A program made the translations under genes and the position numbers. Positions 1-5,271 of a DNA stretch of 6,854 nucleotides are shown piece by piece. The first letter of the stretch is position 1. Every line of letters begins with the position of its first letter. The stretch spans positions 1 through 6,854 of the forward strand of contig CAMODR010000065.1 of the NCBI GenBank assembly GCA_946611495.1. Reading direction: 5' to 3'. The notes under the pieces were generated by a model. The model saw only the letters and a list, made by a program, of their open reading frames with translations. It did no database searches and had not been told where the DNA came from. This stretch comes from an uncultured Methanobrevibacter sp. GTDB lineage: Archaea; Methanobacteriota; Methanobacteria; Methanobacteriales; Methanobacteriaceae.

Positions 1-45
1 TAACTAAATTTTAAGTTATTTAATTAATTTATTTTAATTTTAACA

Positions 46-91
46 ATATTTTATAAATTTATAAATTTTTAAATTTTATTTTTTAATATTT
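46..91 (+). promoter_or_regulatory. Probable ferritin promoter with doubled TATA box
   Basis: Two identical TTTATAAA octamers stand side by side at 50-57 and 58-65, about 45-60 bases before the ferritin start. An archaeal TATA box normally lies about 25 bases before the transcription start, which would put starts near 80-90 and give a leader of some 20-30 nucleotides. The surrounding sequence is almost pure A/T, so the exact box is an inference. A short inverted repeat (TAACT at 1-5, AGTTA at 14-18) lies upstream and could belong to the previous gene or to an operator; the window edge prevents a decision. Confidence 0.45.
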
Positions 92-98
92 TATCAAA

Positions 99-105
99 AG
101 GTGAT
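99..105 (+). promoter_or_regulatory. Ribosome binding site of ferritin, decides the start
   Basis: AGGTGAT is a full match to the complement of the archaeal 16S rRNA 3' end. It abuts the ATG at 106 with no spacer and lies 3 bases before the ATG at 109, so the second ATG is the better start. Starting there also makes the protein 165 residues, equal to E. coli FtnA, with the metal ligands at the same residue numbers. Confidence 0.7.
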
Positions 106-108
106 ATG

Positions 109-606
109 ATGGTAAATGAAAAAATGGAAGCAGCATTAAATGCTCAATTAAATGCAGAAGTTTATTCTGGATACTTATACTTATCTATGGCAGCTTACTT
201 TGAAGACATCGATTTAGCAGGTTTTGCTAACTGGATGAGAGTACAAGCTGCAGAAGAATTAGAACATGGTATGAAATTTTACGATTACATTATCAGAAGA
301 GGAGCAAGCGTTACTTTAACTGCAATTGACGCTCCACAAACTGAATGGGATTCTCCACTTGCTGCATTTGAACATGTTTTAGAACATGAAAAAATGGTAA
401 CTGGCTTAATCAACGATTTAGTTGACTTAGCTATTGAAGAAAAAGACCATGCTACTAACAACTTCTTACAATGGTTCGTTGAAGAACAAGTTGAAGAAGA
501 AGAAAATGCTATGGAAAACTTAGCTAAACTCAAATTAGCTGGCGATGACAACTCCTTATTATACAAAATCAATGAAGAATTCGCTGGCCGTGGCGGTGAA
601 GAATAG
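109..606 (+). CDS. ftn: Ferritin (bacterial FtnA type, non-haem)
   Basis: This is a cytosolic iron-storage protein that oxidises Fe(II) at a diiron centre and stores the mineral inside a 24-subunit shell. From the ATG at 109 it has 165 residues. The four-helix ferritin fold is recognisable throughout: [20 protein letters not shown] in helix [13 protein letters not shown] in helix B, HEKMV in helix C, and [15 protein letters not shown] in helix D. Ferroxidase residues E17, E50, H53, E94 and Q127 match E. coli FtnA in position, as do the third-iron-site candidates E49, E126 and E130, plus Y24 and W122. There is no haem-ligand methionine pattern of bacterioferritin. All seven lysines use AAA and nearly all leucines TTA, which fits high expression. 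In an anaerobic methanogen it would buffer iron and protect against oxygen. It stands alone, with its own promoter and terminator. The family assignment is firm; the start could be 106 instead. Confidence 0.95.
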   Translation: MVNEKMEAALNAQLNAEVYSGYLYLSMAAYFEDIDLAGFANWMRVQAAEELEHGMKFYDYIIRRGASVTLTAIDAPQTEWDSPLAAFEHVLEHEKMVTGLINDLVDLAIEEKDHATNNFLQWFVEEQVEEEENAMENLAKLKLAGDDNSLLYKINEEFAGRGGEE

Positions 607-608
607 AC

Positions 609-654
609 TCAAGTGTTTTGGCTTCGGCCAAAAACCTTGATCATATTTTTTTTT
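609..654 (+). terminator. Strong hairpin terminator of ferritin (UUCG loop + T9)
   Basis: Two bases after the ferritin stop, an inverted repeat pairs 616-622 with 627-633 (TTTTGGC/GCCAAAA) around a TTCG loop closed by C-G, the exceptionally stable cUUCGg tetraloop. After two mismatches, five more pairs follow (TCAAG 609-613 with CTTGA 636-640). A run of nine T (646-654) follows. This is the classic intrinsic terminator layout, less usual in archaea, where a T tract often suffices. Confidence 0.85.
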
Positions 655-655
655 C

Positions 656-690
656 GTTATTTTTCACGATAACTTTTTTTTTATTTTTTT
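656..690 (+). terminator. Possible second, back-up terminator
   Basis: A weak hairpin (GTTAT 656-660 with ATAAC 669-673, 8-base loop) is followed by T9-A-T7 (674-690). It lies directly after the first terminator and may catch read-through before uvrA. The stem alone would be marginal; the long T tract is the stronger argument in an archaeon. Confidence 0.4.
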
Positions 691-713
691 AAATTATCTA
701 ACTATTTTTATTA

Positions 714-755
714 TAATTATTATATCATTATTTTTAATTCATTAAGGTTTTAGGT
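714..755 (+). promoter_or_regulatory. Candidate promoter and weak RBS of the uvrA paralogue
   Basis: An AT-rich element containing TTATTATATC (about 716-725) could serve as the TATA box, about 40 bases before the gene, giving a short leader. A modest AGGT (752-755) lies 6 bases before the ATG at 762. Both are weak compared with the sites of ferritin and malate dehydrogenase, so low expression is expected. The box assignment is tentative because of the base composition. Confidence 0.3.
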
Positions 756-761
756 CTTATT

Positions 762-3269
762 ATGTATAAAGATGCAATTTTAGTAAGAGGGGCAAGGGTA
801 CACAACTTAAAGAACATTGATGTGGATATTCCTCTTGGAAAGATAGTGGCTATTGCTGGAGTCAGCGGAAGCGGAAAGTCTTCATTGGCTTTAGGAGTAT
901 TATATGCAGAAGGTTCAAGAAGGTATCTTGAAGCACTTTCAACATATACACGAAGGAGAATCTCTCAAAGTGAAAAGGCTAATGTTGAATCTGTCCAATA
1001 TGTTCCTGCAGCTCTTGCATTGCATCAAAGGCCTAATGTGCCAAATATCAGAAGTACTTTTGGAACTTCTACAGAGCTTTTAAACTCTTTAAGGCTTCTC
1101 TACTCCCGTTGTGGAAATTACATTTGTCCAAATGGACATATGCTCAAGCCTTCAATGAATGTGGCCCGTGAGATAGAGCTTGTATGTGATGTCTGTGGAG
1201 AGAAGTTCTTTGGTCTTGGAGCTGAAGAGTATGCCTTCAATTCAGATGGGGCATGTCCTCATTGTGGAGGTACAGGCATAGAACGTGTCATTGATGATTC
1301 TACTCTTGTTCCAGATGAGAATAAGACACTTGAAGATGGTGCAGTTGAGTCATGGAACATGTTTGGAATAAGTTGGATGTATAATGTTGCAGGAGAGCTA
1401 GGCGTTAGAATTGATGTTCCATTTAAGGATTTGACTGATGAAGAAAAGGATATTGTCTATAATGGCCCCTCTGTTAAGAGATATATTAACATTCCATCTA
1501 AAAATGGTAAGCTATTTGAATTGAATGCTGAGTATAGGAATGCTCATAAGGCTGTTGAGGAAGCATTAAAAAAAGCCAAGACAGAAAAGGGCCTTACAAG
1601 AATAAATAAGTATCTTAAAGTGAGGGAATGTGAGGAATGTCATGGAACAAGGCTTAATAAAAGGGCTAATTCCACTCTCCTTGGTGGAATAAACATTAGC
1701 AAGGCTTGTGAAATGACTCTTGAGGATATCGTCAAATGGATTCCTAATGTTATAGAGGGTTTGCCTCATGAAATGCAGGAAATGGCTAATAATATTGCTG
1801 AAGAGTTTATGGATAATGCAAATATCCTGCTTGATTTAGGCTTAAGCTATATTGCTCTAAATAGGCCAAGCAACACATTATCAACTGGAGAGCTTCAAAG
1901 GGTCCAGCTTGCTAGAACCTTAAGGAATCCAACAACAGGAGTCCTTTATGTTTTAGATGAGCCATCAATAGGTCTTCATCCAGCAAATATTGATGGGCTG
2001 ATTAATGTTATGAATAGGCTTATTGAAGATGGAAACAGCATAATTCTAGTTGATCATGATTGCCGCATACTTAAGGTTGCAGATTATATGATTGAAATGG
2101 GTCCATCTGCAGGCAGTGCTGGAGGAAATATAATTGCAGAGGGGACAATCGATGAAATAGAGAAAAATGGCGACTCTTTAATAGGCGGATTTTTAGCCAA
2201 AGAGGAAGAGATCATCATTAGAAAGAAGTCAACTAAAGAGTCTGTTTTCGATAATGGTTCAATAAAGATAAATACAAATGAAATACATAACGTTAAGCCT
2301 TTGGATGTAAGCATACCTAAAGGAAAATTAACTGTTGTCAGCGGTGTCTCTGGAAGCGGAAAAACTACACTTCTGCTTGAAAGTCTATACCCTGCTGTAA
2401 AATCTTTAATAGATAATGAAGAACTTCCAAAACACATTAATTTTATTGATGCTGAAAACATTAAGAAGATAGAGCTTATTGATAGTGTTCCTATTGGAAA
2501 AAATGTCAGAAGTACAGTTTCCACTTATAGTGGTGTTCTTGATGACTTAAGGAGAATATTTGCTAAATTGGATGAGTCAATTGAGAAAAACTATAATATG
2601 TCTGACTTTTCATATAATACAGGAAGTCTCAGATGTCCTAGCTGCAATGGAACTGGTACAATCTCAATGGATGTTCAATTCCTGCCAGATGTTGAGATAA
2701 CTTGCCCTGACTGTAATGGCCTTAGATATTCAAGTGAAGCTGATGAGATTAGCTTAAATGGATTATCCATTAAGGATATTATGGCATTGACAATCGATGA
2801 GGCAATTGATGAGATATCTATTATTGAAACAGATGATTCTTCAATACAATCTCTCCTAAAGAAAGTTATAAATAAATTGGCAAAGCTTTCAAATTTAGGA
2901 TTAGGGTATTTGACTATTGGGGAAGCCACTCCAAGCTTATCTGGTGGAGAGGCTCAAAGGCTAAAGCTTGCATCTGAAATTGGAAAAAGCCAGAAAAATT
3001 CCATTTTCATATTTGATGAGCCATCAATCGGACTTCATCCATTGGATGTGAAGGTTTTGCTAAATGTTTTCCAGACTTTAATCAATGATGGCGCTACTGT
3101 TATTGTAATTGAACATGACCTAGACATTATTGCGAATGCTGATTATATCATTGATATTGGAATTGATGATGATCATATGGGTGGAGAAATACTTGCAAGG
3201 GGAACCTTAGATGATATTTTAAGTTCAAAAGATAGCATAACTGGAAAATACTTAAAAGAGCTTTTTTAA
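762..3269 (+). CDS. uvrA: Class II UvrA-like ATPase (no UvrB-binding domain)
   Basis: This is a tandem ABC ATPase of the UvrA family, 835 residues against about 940 for the repair UvrA. First half: Walker A GVSGSGKSS (33-41), zinc module C142/C145/C165/C168, C290/C293 before GTRL, signature LSTGELQR (373-380), Walker B with D399-E400, H432. Second half: Walker A GVSGSGKTT (528-536), zinc finger C625/C628/C648/C651 containing MDVQFLPDV, signature LSGGEAQR (726-733), D752-E753, H785. DEPSIGLHP occurs in both halves. Between the first ATPase strand block and the first zinc module, only about 20 residues (122-141) stand where canonical UvrA carries its UvrB-binding domain, so this matches the class II group (Deinococcus UvrA2, Streptomyces DrrC). 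It should bind DNA or a DNA-bound ligand and hydrolyse ATP, but probably cannot load UvrB. No uvrB, uvrC or transporter gene lies next to it. Its role is unproven: accessory repair or tolerance of DNA-binding drugs. It uses more AAG and CTT codons than ferritin. Confidence 0.93.
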   Translation: MYKDAILVRGARVHNLKNIDVDIPLGKIVAIAGVSGSGKSSLALGVLYAEGSRRYLEALSTYTRRRISQSEKANVESVQYVPAALALHQRPNVPNIRSTFGTSTELLNSLRLLYSRCGNYICPNGHMLKPSMNVAREIELVCDVCGEKFFGLGAEEYAFNSDGACPHCGGTGIERVIDDSTLVPDENKTLEDGAVESWNMFGISWMYNVAGELGVRIDVPFKDLTDEEKDIVYNGPSVKRYINIPSKNGKLFELNAEYRNAHKAVEEALKKAKTEKGLTRINKYLKVRECEECHGTRLNKRANSTLLGGINISKACEMTLEDIVKWIPNVIEGLPHEMQEMANNIAEEFMDNANILLDLGLSYIALNRPSNTLSTGELQRVQLARTLRNPTTGVLYVLDEPSIGLHPANIDGLINVMNRLIEDGNSIILVDHDCRILKVADYMIEMGPSAGSAGGNIIAEGTIDEIEKNGDSLIGGFLAKEEEIIIRKKSTKESVFDNGSIKINTNEIHNVKPLDVSIPKGKLTVVSGVSGSGKTTLLLESLYPAVKSLIDNEELPKHINFIDAENIKKIELIDSVPIGKNVRSTVSTYSGVLDDLRRIFAKLDESIEKNYNMSDFSYNTGSLRCPSCNGTGTISMDVQFLPDVEITCPDCNGLRYSSEADEISLNGLSIKDIMALTIDEAIDEISIIETDDSSIQSLLKKVINKLAKLSNLGLGYLTIGEATPSLSGGEAQRLKLASEIGKSQKNSIFIFDEPSIGLHPLDVKVLLNVFQTLINDGATVIVIEHDLDIIANADYIIDIGIDDDHMGGEILARGTLDDILSSKDSITGKYLKELF

Positions 3270-3315
3270 ATTAAACGAAACAATTACTTGAAAATACTTA
3301 AAAGAGCTTTTTTAA
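3244..3315 (+). repeat. 26-base direct repeat duplicating the 3' end of uvrA
   Basis: Bases 3244-3269, the last codons and stop of the uvrA paralogue, recur exactly at 3290-3315, an offset of 46 bases. Each copy contains AAAAGAGCTTTTTT, so the T6 tract is doubled. The second copy is outside the gene. Only 20 bases separate the copies. A tandem duplication by replication slippage is the simplest explanation. Confidence 0.9.
3254..3313 (+). terminator. Tandem T-tract transcript ends of uvrA
   Basis: Two T6 runs, 3262-3267 (overlapping the stop codon) and 3308-3313, each preceded by AAAAGAGC, are the best candidates for the transcript end. Archaeal RNA polymerase can terminate at U-rich tracts without a strong hairpin. 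Neither copy forms more than a four-pair stem, so efficiency is uncertain. Confidence 0.35.
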
Positions 3316-3397
3316 TTATAAAAGTAATTTTTGGCCAATATTTTATTCTTTATCTTATTAAGAATCTTGGAAATTGGTATAATTACTCTCCTATTTT

Positions 3398-3472
3398 TTA
3401 TATTAATTTATAAATATTAGAAATATTTTTTTATAATAAATTACATAATATTATTTAACTATATTTAATATT
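3398..3472 (+). promoter_or_regulatory. Candidate promoter region of mdh
   Basis: TTTATAAATA near 3409-3418 and CTATATTTAA near 3456-3465 are the best TATA-like boxes before malate dehydrogenase. They would give leaders of roughly 100 or 55 bases respectively. The whole 275-base spacer is AT-rich, so the choice between them cannot be made by eye. A palindrome TTGGCCAA (3331-3338) and a short inverted repeat ATTCTT/AAGAAT (3345-3350, 3360-3365) are also present and unassigned. No small gene is visible in this spacer. Confidence 0.3.
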
Positions 3473-3531
3473 ACAAAATTATGAAACTATTCATTTTTGA
3501 AAATACTTGCTATATTTATTAATAAATTTAT

Positions 3532-3536
3532 GGAGG
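3532..3536 (+). promoter_or_regulatory. Ribosome binding site of mdh, decides the start
   Basis: GGAGG lies 8 bases before the ATG at 3545. The reading frame is open further upstream to a TTG at 3497 and contains an ATG at 3530, but that ATG overlaps the GGAGG, and the family motif GxxGxxG starts at residue 8 only when counted from 3545. Confidence 0.85.
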
Positions 3537-3544
3537 CAAAAGAC

Positions 3545-4498
3545 ATGACAAAAATCAGTATTATGGGCGTTACAGGTGTCATAGGTAAAAATGTGGCTTT
3601 TAAATTAGCTAGAAAAGATACTGTAGATGAAGTAGTATTTTTTGCTAGAGAACAAAGCTTATCTAAAGCTAAAGGAGAAACCTATGATATGTATGACGCA
3701 TTAGCTGCAGAAGATATAGACTGCAAATTAACTCCAACATCTAATTACGAAGATTTGGCAGGATCTGAAATTGTTTTAATCACTGCAGGTACTCATAGAA
3801 AAGAAGGAATGGAAAGAAGTGATTTGGCTTTTGTAAATGCGGATATTGTATATAATTATGCAAAGCAAATATCTATCCATGCTCCAGATGCTATTATTTT
3901 AATTGCTACCAATCCTGTAGATGTTATGACTGCAGTTGCTTTAAAGGCTTCTGGATTTAATAAAAAAAGAGTTATCGGTTTAGGAAATCACTTAGATTCA
4001 TTAAGATTAAAGAATTATTTCGCTAGACGTTTGGATATCAATAGTAGTGAAGTCCATACAAGGGTTGTAGGCGAACATGGAGAACGTATGGTGCCTCTTT
4101 TAAGTTCAACTACTATTGGTGGTATTCCTTTAAAGTATTTTATAAAGGATGTGAAGATAGACATTCCAGAGATTATCAAAACACTTAGGAATGCAGGAAA
4201 TACCATCATATCAAAAAAGGGTGCTACTGAGTATGGTCCAGCTTATGCAATCTCAAACCTTATTCAAACCATTATTACAAATAGTCATAAGATTCTAACA
4301 GTAAGCATCTATCTGGAAGGGGAAATTGCAGATATGGAAGGTGTTTGTTTAGGTGTTCCAGCAGTCTTATCTAAAAAAGGAGTTGCTATGGTCGTTCCTA
4401 TTCATATGAATGATTATGAACGCAAGAAGTTTGAAATAGCTGCTGATCATGTTAGAACTCTAACAGCACAAGTTTTAGAAAATTTAGAAAAAGAGTAA
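3545..4498 (+). CDS. mdh: Malate dehydrogenase, archaeal LDH-like type
   Basis: This cytosolic enzyme interconverts oxaloacetate and L-malate; in methanogens it feeds the reductive branch of the incomplete TCA pathway toward fumarate and succinate. It has 317 residues, usual for the LDH/MDH superfamily. The Rossmann motif is G8-G11-G14. The active-site loop HRKEGMERSDL carries R85 at the position that distinguishes malate (Arg) from lactate (Gln) dehydrogenases, with R91 the second carboxylate-binding arginine. N123 lies in ATNPVDVM, the D151/R154 pair in HLDSLR, and the catalytic H178 in GEHG. The sequence resembles Methanocaldococcus jannaschii MJ0490 along its length. At the end of the second strand, VFFAREQS has A34-R35 where NAD enzymes carry an acidic residue, so NADP(H) use is likely. 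It stands as a single gene between its own spacer sequences. 2-Hydroxyacids other than malate remain possible substrates. Confidence 0.93.
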   Translation: MTKISIMGVTGVIGKNVAFKLARKDTVDEVVFFAREQSLSKAKGETYDMYDALAAEDIDCKLTPTSNYEDLAGSEIVLITAGTHRKEGMERSDLAFVNADIVYNYAKQISIHAPDAIILIATNPVDVMTAVALKASGFNKKRVIGLGNHLDSLRLKNYFARRLDINSSEVHTRVVGEHGERMVPLLSSTTIGGIPLKYFIKDVKIDIPEIIKTLRNAGNTIISKKGATEYGPAYAISNLIQTIITNSHKILTVSIYLEGEIADMEGVCLGVPAVLSKKGVAMVVPIHMNDYERKKFEIAADHVRTLTAQVLENLEKE

Positions 4499-4671
4499 TT
4501 TAAATAATAATATTTTACTTTTTTTTATTTTACTTATTTATTACTTTTAACTTATTTTTTACTTTTACTTTTTTTATTTTACTTATTTATTACTTTTAAC
4601 TTATTTTTTACTTTTACTTTTTTTATTTTACTTATTTTTTACTTTAAGTTTTAATTTTTTTTTTTTTTTTT
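4499..4671 (+). terminator. U-rich termination region of mdh, ending in T17
   Basis: Straight after the mdh stop the plus strand becomes T-rich: a series of T6-T8 tracts separated by ACTT, ending in 17 consecutive T (4655-4671). Repeated U tracts suit archaeal intrinsic termination and cleavage by the aCPSF1/FttA factor, which is known to use U-rich 3' ends in methanogens. Assignment to this process is inference. Confidence 0.6.
4513..4646 (+). repeat. Tandem repeat, 49-base period, about 2.7 copies
   Basis: Units align with a 49-base offset: ACTTATTTATTACTTTTAAC occurs at 4532-4551 and again at 4581-4600, and a partial third copy begins at 4630 with one early mismatch. The first boundary differs by one T (T8 against T7). 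Inside the units the hexamer T(T/A)ACTT recurs; every one of the 13 C residues between 4496 and 4647 lies in such a motif. There is no G in that stretch. No open reading frame is supported here. Confidence 0.85.
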
Positions 4672-4775
4672 ATTGTTATTATTAAAAAATTATTCAAAAA
4701 GACTTTTTTTAAATTAGATTTTTTATAAAAGTAGTGTTGTTTTTAGATTAGAAAGTTTTTTTTTTTAAAAAATAG

Positions 4776-4808
4776 AAAGAATGAACTTATAATTTTAATT
4801 ATAAGTTC
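4776..4808 (-). terminator. Terminator of the paaK-ACT operon: perfect 12-bp stem
   Basis: GAACTTATAATT (4783-4794) is the exact reverse complement of AATTATAAGTTC (4797-4808), leaving a two-base centre. The palindrome begins 9 bases beyond the stop of the ACT gene on the minus strand. Downstream in that direction come TTCTTTCTA and then a T6 run (minus strand of 4767-4772). A hairpin with a 4-base loop followed by a pyrimidine-rich tract is a credible intrinsic terminator, although the T run is set off by about ten bases. The rest of the spacer (4672-4775) holds short A and T runs and no gene that I can see. Confidence 0.65.
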
Positions 4809-4817
4809 TTAAATAGT

Positions 4818-5252
4818 TTATAAATTATATACTTCTTCTGCAGGGACTAAAGGAACTTTATAAGCAGATAAGATATTGATTAACTCATCTAAGTCTTCAG
4901 TTTGCAATAAGAGAATAGCTTTTTCAGTTTTTTCATGAGTAAAAGCATAAAGGTATTCTAAATCGATTCCTTCATCCTTGATAATTTTTAGGATGGATGC
5001 AAGTCCTCCTGGAGTGTCATCAAGTTCTGCTCCAATGATTGGAGTGTTTTTTACAATATAATTATGTTTTTCCAAGACTTCTTTAGCCTTTGCAGGGTCT
5101 TTAACAACCAATCTTAAAATACCGAATTCAGTAGTGTCTGCTAAGAATAAAGCTCTTATGTTAATGTCATTTTCACCAAGCAAGTCTAATACTTCGTGTA
5201 AAGTTCCCATCTTATTTTCTAAAAATATGGATAATTGTGTTATTTTATACAT
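4818..5252 (-). CDS. Double ACT-domain protein, probable amino-acid sensor
   Basis: This small cytosolic protein of 144 residues consists of two ACT domains in tandem and no catalytic domain. ACT 1 spans about 3-67, with the ligand-loop signature ENKMGTL (12-18) and NIRALF (31-36). ACT 2 spans about 71-138, with DDTPGGLASIL (78-88) and GIDLEYLYAF (95-104). ACT domains bind amino acids at dimer interfaces and report their level to enzymes or regulators. The gene starts 19 bases after the paaK stop with a good site (AGGCGAT, 4 bases before ATG), so the two are co-transcribed. PaaK-type ligases accompanied by ACT proteins are a recurring arrangement in archaea, often near indolepyruvate oxidoreductase genes. 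The likely role, by inference, is sensing an aromatic amino acid to modulate the aryl-acid route. The ligand cannot be read from the sequence. Confidence 0.88.
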   Translation of the reverse strand: MYKITQLSIFLENKMGTLHEVLDLLGENDINIRALFLADTTEFGILRLVVKDPAKAKEVLEKHNYIVKNTPIIGAELDDTPGGLASILKIIKDEGIDLEYLYAFTHEKTEKAILLLQTEDLDELINILSAYKVPLVPAEEVYNL

Positions 5253-5256
5253 TTCA

Positions 5257-5263
5257 ATCGCCT
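5257..5263 (-). promoter_or_regulatory. Ribosome binding site of the ACT gene
   Basis: On the minus strand AGGCGAT lies 4 bases before the ATG at 5252, inside the 19-base gap after the paaK stop codon. It differs from the ideal AGGTGAT by one base. It supports independent translation of the second gene of the operon. Confidence 0.7.
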
Positions 5264-5271
5264 ATATAATT

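Noticed and set aside
285..572. Minus-strand open frame of 95 codons inside ferritin
   Set aside because: It overlaps a fully conserved ferritin and has a serine-rich composition typical of a shadow; no upstream ribosome binding site stands out.
2084..2524. Minus-strand open frame of 146 codons inside the uvrA paralogue
   Set aside because: It lies wholly within a well-supported conserved gene, shows no domain I recognise, and is rich in Ser, Phe and Ile as expected of a complementary-strand shadow.
762..3269. Canonical repair UvrA of the UvrABC excinuclease
   Set aside because: It is about 105 residues short of the usual length, with the gap exactly where the UvrB-binding domain should be, and the reading frame is intact with no sign of a deletion scar.
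3499..3508. Third copy of the uvrA 3'-end repeat (GAAAATACTT before mdh)
   Set aside because: Only ten AT-rich bases match, which is readily expected by chance in this composition.
3497..3544. Sixteen-residue N-terminal extension of malate dehydrogenase from a TTG start
   Set aside because: A GGAGG site lies 8 bases before the ATG at 3545, the extension overlaps this site, and the enzyme family begins just before the GxxGxxG motif.
4513..4646. CRISPR array in the convergent spacer
   Set aside because: The copies are directly adjacent with no unique spacers, the units are low-complexity T-rich sequence, and no cas gene is present.
4655..4671. T17 run as a functional phase-variation tract
   Set aside because: It lies outside any reading frame or promoter box; it fits a transcript end and may also vary from sequencing error.
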